A DNA stretch of 64,000 nucleotides from Actinotalea solisilvae (GTDB taxonomy: Bacteria > Actinomycetota > Actinomycetes > Actinomycetales > Cellulomonadaceae): assembly GCF_016464425.1 (NCBI RefSeq), contig NZ_JADDKQ010000003.1, forward strand, positions 1-64,000, written 5' to 3'. The translations under genes were made by a program, and so were the position numbers. The stretch's first letter is position 1. Each line of letters begins with the position of its first letter. This document shows, piece after piece, positions 45,748 through 54,356 of the stretch. A model generated the notes under the pieces. The model did not search any database. It was not told where the DNA came from and worked only from the letters and a program-made list of their open reading frames with translations.

Positions 45748-47318
45748 TGGGCGTTCCCCTTGCTGTCGGCGTCGCCGAGCACGGTGCGGTGGGTCGCGGC
45801 CTCGCGCTGGGCCTCCTCCGCGGAGGCGCCGGCCATCATGAGGCCGAGGACGTCGCGGCTCGTGTCCCCCGGCACGACGCCGATGACGCGGCCGCGGTAC
45901 ATCACGGCGATCCGGTCGGCGAGGGCCAGGACCTCGTCGAGCTCGGTGGAGATGATGATCACGGGCGTGCCCGTGTCGCGCTCCTGGACGATGCGCTTGT
46001 GGACGAACTCGATCGAGCCCACGTCGAGGCCGCGCGTCGGCTGGCTCGCGACGAGGAGCCGCAGCGGCCGGGACATCTCGCGGGCGAGGACGACCTTCTG
46101 CTGGTTGCCGCCCGAGAGCGTGCTGATCGGGTCCTTGGCCGACGTGAGCCGGACGTCGAACTCCTGGACGCGGCGCGCCGCGTTCTCCGCGACCCGGCCG
46201 GGGCCGATGGCGCCCAGGCGCGCGAACGGCGGCTGCGCGTGCAGGTCGAGGATGAGGTTCTCGGCGATGGAGAACGTCGAGATGAGGCCGTCGGTGCTGC
46301 GGTCCTCGGGCACGAAGCCCACGCCCGCGCGCAGGACGTCGTCGACGCTGCTCCCGAGCAGCTCGCGGCCGTCGAGCGTGATCGAGCCGGCGGTCGCGGG
46401 CCGCAGGCCGAGGATCGCCTCGGCGAGCTCGGACTGGCCGTTGCCCTGGACGCCCGCGATGGCGAGGATCTCCCCCCGGTGCACCTCCAGGCTCACGCCG
46501 TCGACGACGCGCGTGCCGACGGCGTCGAGCACGCTGAGGTCGGCGATCCGGAAGGTCGCGTCGCCCGGGTCGGCGGGGGCCTTGTCGACACCCAGGTCGA
46601 CCGTGCGGCCGACCATGAGGGAGGCGAGCTGCGCCTCGCTGTCGGTCGGCTCGGCCGTCCCGACCACGGTCCCGCGACGGATGACCGTGATGCGGTCGGC
46701 GACCGCCCGGACCTCGCGCAGCTTGTGCGTGATGAAGACGATCGAGGTCCCGGCGTCCTTGAGCTGACGCATGATCGCGATGAGCTCGTCGGTCTCCTGC
46801 GGCGTCAGCACGGCCGTCGGCTCGTCGAGGATGAGCACCTTGGCGTCGCGGCTGAGCGCCTTGATGATCTCGACGCGCTGCTGGACGCCGACGGGCAGGT
46901 CCTCGACCAGCGCGTCGGGGTCGACCGCGAAGCCGAAGCGGTCCGAGATCTCCCGGACCAGCCGACGCGCCTCCGCGAGGTCGATGACGCCGACCGGGCC
47001 CGACGTCGGCTCGTGCCCGAGCACGACGTTCTCGGCGACCGTGAAGACCGGGACGAGCATGAAGTGCTGGTGCACCATGCCGATGCCCGCGGCCATCGCG
47101 TCGCCGGGCCCCGCGAAGCGCACGGGCTGGTCGTCGACGAGGATCTGGCCGTCGTCGGGCTGGTAGAGCCCGTAGAGGACGTTCATCAGGGTCGACTTGC
47201 CGGCCCCGTTCTCCCCGAGCAGGGCGTGGATCTCGCCGGGCTCGAAGGTCAGGTCGATCGCGTTGTTCGCGACCAGGGGTCCGAACCGCTTGGTGATGCC
47301 CCGCAGCTCCAGCTTCAC
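45744..47318 (-). CDS. Nucleoside ABC transporter ATP-binding protein
   Basis: A 524-aa double-cassette ATPase powering the importer. Cassette 1 has Walker A LLGENGAGKSTLMNV, signature VGVQQRVEIIKAL and Walker B LILDEPTAVLTP; cassette 2 has IAGVQGNGQSELAEA in place of Walker A, signature LSGGNQQKVVLAREM and LLVASQPTRGLD. The degenerate second Walker A (GNGQS) and missing Glu in the second Walker B (ASQPTRG) are normal for the rbsA-like/BMP group. GTG at 47318 has GAGGAGC upstream. A hairpin at 47481-47511 separates it from bmpA. Confidence 0.95.
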   Translation of the reverse strand: MKLELRGITKRFGPLVANNAIDLTFEPGEIHALLGENGAGKSTLMNVLYGLYQPDDGQILVDDQPVRFAGPGDAMAAGIGMVHQHFMLVPVFTVAENVVLGHEPTSGPVGVIDLAEARRLVREISDRFGFAVDPDALVEDLPVGVQQRVEIIKALSRDAKVLILDEPTAVLTPQETDELIAIMRQLKDAGTSIVFITHKLREVRAVADRITVIRRGTVVGTAEPTDSEAQLASLMVGRTVDLGVDKAPADPGDATFRIADLSVLDAVGTRVVDGVSLEVHRGEILAIAGVQGNGQSELAEAILGLRPATAGSITLDGRELLGSSVDDVLRAGVGFVPEDRSTDGLISTFSIAENLILDLHAQPPFARLGAIGPGRVAENAARRVQEFDVRLTSAKDPISTLSGGNQQKVVLAREMSRPLRLLVASQPTRGLDVGSIEFVHKRIVQERDTGTPVIIISTELDEVLALADRIAVMYRGRVIGVVPGDTSRDVLGLMMAGASAEEAQREAATHRTVLGDADSKGNAQ

Positions 47319-47480
47319 GAGCGCTCCTCGCGGTGTTCCTCGTTCACGGCGTCTTCGCCTCCACGTCGGGTGATGCACTTGAGAGTAGTGAGGCGACGTC
47401 GCGCCACCACAGGCCCTTCGTCGACGTCCTCTCGGACGGCGACCGGGCGGACCCGCCCGCGACCGTGCCCACCCACGACC

Positions 47481-47511
47481 GTGGCCCGGGGCGACGTGCG
47501 CCCCGGGCCAC
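47481..47511 (-). terminator. 13-pair perfect hairpin between bmpA and ABC genes
   Basis: GTGGCCCGGGGCG pairs with CGCCCCGGGCCAC over loop ACGTG, 23 bases beyond the bmpA stop. It probably stops most transcripts so the binding protein is made in excess of the membrane parts; some read-through would supply the transporter. Confidence 0.8.
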
Positions 47512-47533
47512 AGCCTGTGCGGTCAGCGGTCGA

Positions 47534-48652
47534 TCACTCCGTCGGGGTGGCCGACGGCGACTCGACGACGAGCTCGCCCGCGATGATCTGCTCGCGCAGG
47601 GCGTCGACGGCGTCGACGAGCTCCGCCGGGACCGTCGCCTCGAAGTCGTGCAGCGGCGCGATGTCCACGCCGCCGTTCTCCAGCGTGCCGACGTACGGGT
47701 CGGACGTGAAGCCGCCCTCGGCCGCGGCCGAGATCGTGTCGAACACCGCGGTGCCGATCTGCTTGATCACCGAGGTGAGGATGAGCTGCTTGTTGTCCGC
47801 GTTCGAGGACTGCAGGTAGCCGTCCGAGTCGACCCAGATGACCGAGACGCCCTCGGCCTGCGAGGCCGCGTTGAGCGAGCCCGCACCGACGGGGCCGGCG
47901 ACCGGGAGGATGACGTCGGCACCCGACGCGATGAACTGCTCGGTCGTCGCGCGGCCGGCCTCGGTGTCGGAGAAGTTGCCGATCATCGAGCCGTTCTGGG
48001 ACGCCTTGTCCCAGCCGAGGAGCTGGACGGCCGTGCCGTTGTCCTCGTTGTACTTCGCGATGCCGTCGCTGAAGCCGTCCATGAAGATCGTGACCGACGG
48101 GAAGGGCATGCCGCCGTAGGTCGCGACGGTGCCGGTCTTGGACGTGCCCGCGGCGAGGTAGCCGGCGAGGTACGCGGCCTCGTGCGTGTTGAAGAGCAGC
48201 GGCTTGGCGTTGTCGAGCGTGACGGGGTTGAAGTCCGCGTCGGAGAACGCGCTGTCCACCAGCGCGAAGCTGATGTCCGGGTTGGCCTCGGCGGCCTCCT
48301 GGATGGCGTCCTCGAGCGCGAAGCCGACGCCGATGATGAGGTTGCAGCCCTCCTGGACCATCGAGTCCACGTTGCCCGCGTACTGGCCCGGGTCGGCCGA
48401 CTCGGCGGTGCGCGTCTCGATGCCGAGCTCGTCGCCCGCGCGCTGCAGGCCCTCGAAGCCGGACTGGTTGAACGAGGCGTCGTCGAAGCCGCCCTCGTCC
48501 GAGACCATGCAGGCGGTGTAGTCGACGGTCTCCTCGGTCGAGGTGTCCTCGCCGGCCGAGGCCTCGGGCTCCTCCTCCGGGGCCGCAGCGCAGGCCGCCA
48601 GGGCGAGGGCCGTCGCGGTCGCCAGGACCGCTGCTCGCGTCACTCTTGTCAC
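47534..48652 (-). CDS. BMP family nucleoside-binding lipoprotein
   Basis: A 372-aa extracellular binding protein of an ABC importer. Signal MTRVTRAAVLATATALALAAC with lipobox LALAAC and lipidated Cys21, then an acidic linker (EEEPEASAGEDTSTEE). The BMP domain shows GGFDDASFNQSGFEGL, GFALEDAIQEAAEANPDISFALVD, AAYLAGYLAAGTSKTG, and PVAGPVGAGSLNAA with VIWVDSDGY. Purine or pyrimidine nucleosides are the usual ligands, in keeping with cdd, deoA and add downstream. GTG at 48652 is preceded by GGGAG; a second GTG at 48643 would also fit. Confidence 0.94.
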   Translation of the reverse strand: MTRVTRAAVLATATALALAACAAAPEEEPEASAGEDTSTEETVDYTACMVSDEGGFDDASFNQSGFEGLQRAGDELGIETRTAESADPGQYAGNVDSMVQEGCNLIIGVGFALEDAIQEAAEANPDISFALVDSAFSDADFNPVTLDNAKPLLFNTHEAAYLAGYLAAGTSKTGTVATYGGMPFPSVTIFMDGFSDGIAKYNEDNGTAVQLLGWDKASQNGSMIGNFSDTEAGRATTEQFIASGADVILPVAGPVGAGSLNAASQAEGVSVIWVDSDGYLQSSNADNKQLILTSVIKQIGTAVFDTISAAAEGGFTSDPYVGTLENGGVDIAPLHDFEATVPAELVDAVDALREQIIAGELVVESPSATPTE

Positions 48653-48778
48653 GTCGTACTCCCGTTGTGTCTGCCGGGGGCCTGCCTGCCGAGGGGCCCG
48701 CGGGGTGCCGCGGGCGCCCTGCGGGCGCGCTCCGTCACTGCGTCCTCACCGCCGGCACCTGACCGGCTGGCACCACGC

Positions 48779-48784
48779 ACCCTA
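48779..48784 (-). promoter_or_regulatory. -10 box TAGGGT of bmpA
   Basis: Minus-strand TAGGGT about 127 bases before the bmpA start, leaving a leader of roughly 120 bases. Confidence 0.45.
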
Positions 48785-48804
48785 ACCGCGCCCGTGCGAC
48801 GCCA

Positions 48805-48824
48805 GTGTTACCGGCCGGTATCAC
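48805..48824. promoter_or_regulatory. 20-base palindrome, candidate operator of bmpA
   Basis: GTGTTACCGG followed by CCGGTATCAC: nine of ten positions pair. It lies about 20 bases upstream of the -10 box, covering the -35 area. A related sequence, GGTTGTTACCCAACC, follows nine bases on (48831-48845), so two sites are possible. Confidence 0.55.
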
Positions 48825-48918
48825 CCGGGGGGTTGTTACCCAACCGGAATGTTCGGCAGGGCCGTTCGGGTGCCCGCGGGGCATTCGCACGGTTCGCCCC
48901 GGACGTCGTCCGGCGGGC

Positions 48919-50148
48919 TCAGGCCGTCGGCAGGTCCCCCGTGGGCGTCCCTGCGAGCACGGCGACGCGGGCGAGGAGGCGCGCGCCGACGCCGATCGCG
49001 CGCTCGTCGACGTCGAAGTCGCCCTGGTGGATGTCGTACGTGCGGCCGCCCGGGGTGCGCGTGCCGAGCCGGGCCATCGCGCCCGGCGCCCGCGTGAGCA
49101 GCCACGCGAAGTCCTCGCCGCCGAGCGACTGCTCGGTGAGCTCGACGGAGTCCTTGCCGAGGACGTCGCGCGCGGCGGCGTCGAGCAGGCGCGTGCTCGC
49201 GGCCTCGTTCTCGACCGGGGGGACGCCGCGATGGTGCTGCACGTCGACCTCGACGCGGTACGGCGCCACGGCGTGCTCGACCGCCTCGCGCAGGACCGAC
49301 GCGGCCTCCTCCCACGCCCGGGCGTCGAGGCAGCGCAGCGTGCCCCGCACGGTGCCCGTCGCCGGGATGGCGTTGCTCGCGCTGCCCGCGTGCACCTGGC
49401 CCCACGTGAGGTTGACGCCCGAGCGCGGGTCGAGCCGCCGGCCCAGCACGCTCGGCACCTGCGTGATGACCTGCCCGAGGGCGAAGACGACGTCGGCCGT
49501 GAGGTGCGGTCGCGACGTGTGCCCGCCCGAGCCCGTGAGCGTCACCGTCACGGGGTCGGAGGCGGACGTGATCGGGCCGATGCGCGTGCCGACCCGGCCG
49601 ACGTCGAGCTTCGGGTCGCAGTGCACCGCGAAGATCTGCGCGACGCCGTCCATGGCGCCCGCCTCGACCGCCGCGAGCGCTCCGCCCGGCTGGACCTCCT
49701 CGGCGGGCTGGAAGAGGAGGCGGACGCCCGTGGCCAGGCGGCCGGCGTCGGCCAGCTCGGCGAGCACGAGGCCCGCGCCGAGCACGACGGCCGTGTGGAC
49801 GTCGTGGCCGCACGCGTGCGCGACCCCGGGCACGGTCGAGCGCCACGGGTGCGGGCAGTGGTCCGCGACGGGGAGCGCGTCGAGGTCGGCGCGCAGGGCG
49901 ATCCGACGCCGACCCGCGGCGACGGGGCTCGGCCCCAGGTCGCACACGAGACCGGTCCCGGGGAGCAGGCGCGGCTCGAGCCCGGCCGCACGCAGCCGCG
50001 CGGCCACGCGCTCGGTCGTCCGGCGCTCGGTGTGCGCGACCTCGGGGTGCGCGTGGAGGTCGCGACGGAACGCGACGAGCTCGTCCAGCAGGCCGTCCAC
50101 GCGGGCGTTGAGACGGTCGACGGAGACGGTTCGGGCAGCTTCCAGCAC
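48919..50148 (-). CDS. M20 family amidohydrolase / metallopeptidase
   Basis: A 409-aa cytoplasmic amidohydrolase of the M20D group (hippurate hydrolase, IAA-amino acid hydrolase, N-acetyl-diaminopimelate deacetylase). Motifs: FRRDLHAHPEVAHTE, LRADLDALPV, HACGHDVHTAVVLGAG (metal Cys/His/Asp), FQPAEEVQPGGALAAVEAGAMDG (catalytic Glu pair), HTSRPHLTADVV in the lid domain, and late SLGGEDFAWLL. The substrate, an N-acyl amino acid of some kind, is not decided. GTG at 50148 follows TAGGCT by six bases. Confidence 0.93.
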   Translation of the reverse strand: MLEAARTVSVDRLNARVDGLLDELVAFRRDLHAHPEVAHTERRTTERVAARLRAAGLEPRLLPGTGLVCDLGPSPVAAGRRRIALRADLDALPVADHCPHPWRSTVPGVAHACGHDVHTAVVLGAGLVLAELADAGRLATGVRLLFQPAEEVQPGGALAAVEAGAMDGVAQIFAVHCDPKLDVGRVGTRIGPITSASDPVTVTLTGSGGHTSRPHLTADVVFALGQVITQVPSVLGRRLDPRSGVNLTWGQVHAGSASNAIPATGTVRGTLRCLDARAWEEAASVLREAVEHAVAPYRVEVDVQHHRGVPPVENEAASTRLLDAAARDVLGKDSVELTEQSLGGEDFAWLLTRAPGAMARLGTRTPGGRTYDIHQGDFDVDERAIGVGARLLARVAVLAGTPTGDLPTA

Positions 50149-50154
50149 CCGACG

Positions 50155-50160
50155 AGCCTA
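50155..50160 (-). promoter_or_regulatory. -10 box TAGGCT, leaderless amidohydrolase gene
   Basis: Minus-strand TAGGCT six bases before the GTG at 50148. Confidence 0.45.
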
Positions 50161-50227
50161 GTTCGTCGGCCGCGCCGCGCCCGCGGGCGTCCGTGGAGCG
50201 GCACCCGGGGTGCGCGGCGTCCGGCGG

Positions 50228-51361
50228 TCAGAGCAGGTCGGTCCGGCCGCGCTCGCGCACGGCGTCGACGACGGCCTTGAGCCGTTGCGCGTGCTCGCGC
50301 GTGGTGACGAGGACGGCGTCGGGCGTGTCCACGACGACGACGTCGTCCAGGCCCAGCACCGCGACGAGCCGGCCCGTGCCCGGCACCACGAGGGCGTCCC
50401 GTGCGTCGACGACGAGGGCGGCGTCGGCGTCCCCGAGCACGCGCACGCCGTCCCCCGCGCCGTCCCGGACCGGTAGCAGGTCGCCGAGCGACGCGAAGTC
50501 GCCGACGTCGTCCCAGCCGAAGGCGCCGTCGACGACGGCGACCCCGCCGGCCGCGGCCACGGGCTCGGCGATCGCGTGGTCGATCGCGATCTTCGTCAGG
50601 CCGGGCCACACGCGGGCGACGACGTCGTCCTGCGCGCCGGTACCCCATGCCGCGGCGATCTCGCGCAGGCCGGCGTGGAGCTGGGGGTGCAGGCGCTCGA
50701 GGTGACCGAGCAGCACGCCCGCGCGCACGACGAACATGCCCGCGTTCCACCGGTACTCCCCCGTCGCGAGGTACTCCGCAGCGGTCGCGGCGTCCGGCTT
50801 CTCCGTGAAGCCGACGACGTGCCGGGCGCTCGGGGCGTCGGCGAGGCCGAGCGGCTCGCCCTGGTGGACGTAGCCGAACGCCGTCGAGGGGCCGCTCGCC
50901 GGGATGCCCACCGTGACGACGTAGCCCTCGTGCGCCGCGGCGACGGCCTCGCGGACCGCCGTCGCGAAGCCCGGCCCGGCGTCGATGACGTGGTCGGCCG
51001 CGAAGGAGCCCAGCACGACGTCCTCGCCCTCGCGCCGCGCGAGCACCGCGGCGGCGAGCCCGATCGCCGCCATCGAGTCGCGCGGCGACGGCTCCGCGAG
51101 CACGGCGTGCGCGCCGAGCTCGGGGACCTGCCCGCGCACGGCCGCCTCGTGCGCCCGTCCCGTGACGACGACGACGCCGTCCGGGCCCGTGAGCGGGAGG
51201 AGGCGGTCGACCGTCGCCTGCAGGAGCGTGCGGCCCGTCCCCGTGAGGTCGTGCAGGAACTTCGGGGCGCCGGCCCGCGAGAGCGGCCACAGCCGCGTCC
51301 CGGCGCCGCCGGCCGGGACGACGGCGCGGAAGCCGGGGACGGGAGCGGGGGACGTCGTCAT
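50228..51361 (-). CDS. manC: Mannose-1-phosphate guanylyltransferase
   Basis: Makes GDP-mannose from mannose-1-phosphate and GTP for mannosylated lipids and glycoproteins. At 377 aa it is the short form, without a mannose-6-phosphate isomerase domain. The nucleotide loop AVVPAGGAGTRLWPLSR is at residues about 13-29, PSPRDSMAAIGLAA and FAADHVI follow, then VVGFTEKPD, YRWNAGMFV and GWDDVGDF. The ATG at 51361 is preceded by CAGGAT eight bases off; an earlier start would run through the sdh regulatory region. It is divergent from sdhCDAB. Confidence 0.93.
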   Translation of the reverse strand: MTTSPAPVPGFRAVVPAGGAGTRLWPLSRAGAPKFLHDLTGTGRTLLQATVDRLLPLTGPDGVVVVTGRAHEAAVRGQVPELGAHAVLAEPSPRDSMAAIGLAAAVLARREGEDVVLGSFAADHVIDAGPGFATAVREAVAAAHEGYVVTVGIPASGPSTAFGYVHQGEPLGLADAPSARHVVGFTEKPDAATAAEYLATGEYRWNAGMFVVRAGVLLGHLERLHPQLHAGLREIAAAWGTGAQDDVVARVWPGLTKIAIDHAIAEPVAAAGGVAVVDGAFGWDDVGDFASLGDLLPVRDGAGDGVRVLGDADAALVVDARDALVVPGTGRLVAVLGLDDVVVVDTPDAVLVTTREHAQRLKAVVDAVRERGRTDLL

Positions 51362-51450
51362 GGCTGCCGATCCTGCCAGGCGCGCGGGATCCGCGGGCCG
51401 GGCTCCGGCGTCCGGCCCGCGGGACGCCTGTCCACGGCGCCGAGGGCGCC

Positions 51451-51466
51451 TGTGGTGTTGGTCACA
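51451..51466. promoter_or_regulatory. CRP/GlxR-type binding site before sdhC
   Basis: TGTGGTGTTGGTCACA matches the consensus TGTGA-N6-TCACA at nine of ten fixed positions. It is 82 bases upstream of the proposed sdh -10 box, where it could act as an activator site or a distal repressor site; it is also 90 bases before manC. Confidence 0.6.
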
Positions 51467-51547
51467 AACGCGCCCCGAGGGGGCCCCGCAGGGCCGTGAG
51501 CAGGACTCCTGGCCCTGGCGCGCGGCGGTGCGCGCACCGGCGGTGGC

Positions 51548-51553
51548 TACAGT
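51548..51553 (+). promoter_or_regulatory. -10 box TACAGT of sdhCDAB
   Basis: TACAGT 103 bases before the sdhC GTG; the transcript would have a leader of about 95 bases carrying the GGGAGG site. The 295-base region 51362-51656 between manC and sdhC otherwise shows no gene. Confidence 0.45.
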
Positions 51554-51656
51554 CGGGACGTACAGTGACTCCGGGTCACGGGTCGTGCCGGCGCACCGCC
51601 GGGACGGCCTGGGCCGGACGACGACGTCACCTCGAACTGCCCGGGAGGAACCCTCA

Positions 51657-52037
51657 GTGCCCGATGCACCGGCTGGCACGCTCTACCGCGGCCGCGAGGG
51701 GATGTGGTCCTGGGTCGCGCACCGCGTGACCGGGTTCCTCATCTTCTTCTTCCTCCTGGTCCACGTGCTCGACACGTCCCTCGTCCGGGTCTCCCCCGAG
51801 GCGTACAACGCGGTCATCGGCACGTACAAGAACCCCGTCATGGGGCTCGGCGAGGCCGGCCTCGTGGCCGCCATCGTCTTCCACGCCTTCAACGGCGTCC
51901 GCGTCATGCTCGTGGACTTCTGGTCGAGGGGCCCGCGGTACCAGCGCGTCATGCTCTGGGTCGTCATCGGCCTGTTCGTCGTCACGATGGCGGGCTTCCT
52001 CCCGCGCCACCTCATGAACGTCTTCGGAGGCCACTGA
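51657..52037 (+). CDS. sdhC: Succinate dehydrogenase cytochrome b556 subunit
   Basis: A 126-aa membrane anchor of complex II with three hydrophobic segments. GMWSWVAHRVTGFLIFFFLLVHVLD starts the first and FHAFNGVRVMLVDF lies in the second; conserved His residues here are candidate haem ligands. The GTG at 51657 has GGGAGGAA nine bases upstream, so this start is well supported. Its stop shares a base with the sdhD start (TGATG). Confidence 0.94.
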   Translation: MPDAPAGTLYRGREGMWSWVAHRVTGFLIFFFLLVHVLDTSLVRVSPEAYNAVIGTYKNPVMGLGEAGLVAAIVFHAFNGVRVMLVDFWSRGPRYQRVMLWVVIGLFVVTMAGFLPRHLMNVFGGH

Positions 52038-52501
52038 TGGCCCAGCTCACCACGGCCGCGCCGACCGTCGCGGCGCCCCGCAGCCCCCGGTCCGGCCGCC
52101 GCACGTCGCGCACCAACTACGAGCTGTACGGCTGGGTGTTCATGCGCGCGTCCGGCGTCCTGCTGCTCGTGCTCATCTTCGGGCACCTGTTCATGAACCT
52201 CGTCGACGGCGACGGCATCAACGCCATCGACTTCGGGTTCGTCGCCGGCAAGTGGGCCTCGCCGCTGTGGCAGGTCTGGGACCTGCTCATGCTCTGGCTC
52301 GCGATGATCCACGGCACCAACGGCGTTCGCACGATCATCAACGACTACGCCGAGCGCACCGGGACCCGGATCGTGCTCAAGAGCGCGCTCTACCTGGCCT
52401 TCGTGGTCGTCGTCGTGCTCGGCACGCTCGTGATCTTCACGTTCGACCCGTGCCCCGCGGGCGCGCCGGCCGACCTGCTGCCGTCCTTCTGCACCGCCTG
52501 A
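52037..52501 (+). CDS. sdhD: Succinate dehydrogenase hydrophobic anchor subunit
   Basis: A 154-aa second anchor of complex II with three membrane segments. The N-terminal 30 residues are basic and Ser/Arg-rich (PRSPRSGRRTSRTNYE), then VFMRASGVLLLVLIFGHLFMNLV, LLMLWLAMIHGTNGVRTIINDY and a last segment YLAFVVVVVLGTLVIF. GHLFM and IHGTNG hold conserved His residues for haem or quinone. The C-terminus carries two Cys (DPCPAG, PSFCTA). It is followed after 73 bases by sdhA. Confidence 0.93.
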   Translation: MAQLTTAAPTVAAPRSPRSGRRTSRTNYELYGWVFMRASGVLLLVLIFGHLFMNLVDGDGINAIDFGFVAGKWASPLWQVWDLLMLWLAMIHGTNGVRTIINDYAERTGTRIVLKSALYLAFVVVVVLGTLVIFTFDPCPAGAPADLLPSFCTA

Positions 52502-52574
52502 CCGCCGCGGCCGTCGCGGCCGCGACACCCCTCGCACCCCACCGACCTGCCGGAAGACAAGGACCCCTCACCTG

Positions 52575-54356
52575 ATGCAGACCCACCAGTACGACGTCGT
52601 CATCGTCGGCGCCGGCGGCGCGGGCATGCGGGCTGCGCTGGAGTCCTCGACCCGGGCCCGTACCGCGGTGCTCACCAAGCTCTACCCGACGCGCTCGCAC
52701 ACCGGCGCGGCGCAGGGCGGGATGTGCGCGGCGCTCGCCAACGTCGAGGACGACAACTGGGAGTGGCACACGTTCGACACCGTCAAGGGCGGTGACTACC
52801 TCGTCGACCAGGACGCGGCCGAGGTCATGGCGAAGGAGGCCATCGACGCGGTGCTCGACCTCGAGCGCATGGGCCTGCCGTTCAACCGCACGCCCGAGGG
52901 CAAGATCGACCAGCGGCGCTTCGGCGGCCACACGCGCAACCACGGCGAGGCGGCCGTCCGCCGGTCCTGCTACGCGGCGGACCGCACCGGGCACATGATC
53001 CTGCAGACGCTCTACCAGCAGTGCGTCAAGCAGGACGTCGAGTTCTTCAACGAGTTCTACGTGCTCGACGTGCTCCTCACGCACGACCTCACGACGGGCG
53101 ACGTGCCCGACGGCGAGGAGGTCGCGGTGAGCGGCGTCGTCGCGTACGAGCTCGCGACCGGCGAGATCCACGTCTTCCGGGCCAAGTCCGTGGTGTTCGC
53201 GACGGGCGGCGCGGGCAAGATCTTCAAGACGACGTCGAACGCCCACACCCTCACGGGCGACGGCATGGCGCTCGCGCTGCGGCGCGGCCTCCCGCTCGAG
53301 GACATGGAGTTCTTCCAGTTCCACCCGACGGGCCTCGCCGGCCTGGGGATCCTCCTGTCGGAGGCGGCTCGCGGCGAGGGCGCGATCCTGCGCAACAGCG
53401 AGGGCGAGCGCTTCATGGAGCGCTACGCGCCGACGATCAAGGACCTCGCGCCGCGTGACATCGTCGCGCGGTCCATGGCGAACGAGGTCCGCGAGGGCCG
53501 CGGCGCCGGGCCGAACAAGGACTACGTCCTGCTCGACCTCACGCATCTCGAGCCCGCGCACATCGACGCCAAGCTGCCGGACATCACGGAGTTCGCCCGG
53601 ACGTACCTCGGCATCGAGCCGTACACCGAGCCCGTCCCCGTGTACCCGACCGCGCACTACGCGATGGGCGGCGTGCCGACGACGATCGACGCCGAGGTGC
53701 TGCGCAACAACACGGACGTGGTGCGGGGCCTCTTCGCGGCCGGCGAGGTCGCGTGCGTCTCGGTGCACGGGTCGAACCGCCTCGGCACCAACTCGCTCCT
53801 CGACATCAACGTCTTCGGCAAGCGCGCGGGCATCGCCGCCGCGGCGTACGCGCAGACGGCGTCGTGGGTGGAGCTGCCCGAGGAGCCGACGTCGGCCGTG
53901 GTCACCGAGATCGAGCGCATGCGCGACGCCGCGGCGGGCGAGCGCGTGGCCGACGTCCGGCGGGCGCTGCAGGAGACGATGGACGCGAACGCCCAGGTGT
54001 TCCGCACCGCCGACTCGCTCACGCAGGCCCTGGCCGACGTGCGCGCGCTCAAGAAGCGCTACCTCGCCGTCGGCGTGCAGGACAAGGGCCGGCGCTACAA
54101 CACCGACCTGCTCGAGGCGATCGAGCTGGGCTTCCTGCTCGACCTGGCCGAGGTCGTCGTCGTCGGCGCGCTCGCGCGCGAGGAGTCACGCGGCGGCCAC
54201 TTCCGGGAGGACTTCCCGACCCGCGACGACGCCAGGTTCATGCAGCACACGATGGCCTACGCGCGGCCGACGGGCGTCGCCGGCGAGACCGAGATCCGCC
54301 TCGACACCAAGCCCGTGACCGTGACCCGCTACCAGCCGATGGAGCGCAAGTACTGA
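52575..54356 (+). CDS. sdhA: Succinate dehydrogenase flavoprotein subunit
   Basis: Oxidises succinate to fumarate at the inner face of the membrane. The 593-aa chain shows the FAD motif VIVGAGGAGMRAALE, the covalent-FAD His in TRSHTGAAQGGM, DYLVDQDAAEVM, FQFHPTGLAGLG, RFMERYAPTIKDLAPRDIVAR (capping region with active Arg) and VSVHGSNRLGTNSLLD. Full length, with no unusual changes. It is joined to sdhB by TGATG. Confidence 0.97.
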   Translation: MQTHQYDVVIVGAGGAGMRAALESSTRARTAVLTKLYPTRSHTGAAQGGMCAALANVEDDNWEWHTFDTVKGGDYLVDQDAAEVMAKEAIDAVLDLERMGLPFNRTPEGKIDQRRFGGHTRNHGEAAVRRSCYAADRTGHMILQTLYQQCVKQDVEFFNEFYVLDVLLTHDLTTGDVPDGEEVAVSGVVAYELATGEIHVFRAKSVVFATGGAGKIFKTTSNAHTLTGDGMALALRRGLPLEDMEFFQFHPTGLAGLGILLSEAARGEGAILRNSEGERFMERYAPTIKDLAPRDIVARSMANEVREGRGAGPNKDYVLLDLTHLEPAHIDAKLPDITEFARTYLGIEPYTEPVPVYPTAHYAMGGVPTTIDAEVLRNNTDVVRGLFAAGEVACVSVHGSNRLGTNSLLDINVFGKRAGIAAAAYAQTASWVELPEEPTSAVVTEIERMRDAAAGERVADVRRALQETMDANAQVFRTADSLTQALADVRALKKRYLAVGVQDKGRRYNTDLLEAIELGFLLDLAEVVVVGALAREESRGGHFREDFPTRDDARFMQHTMAYARPTGVAGETEIRLDTKPVTVTRYQPMERKY

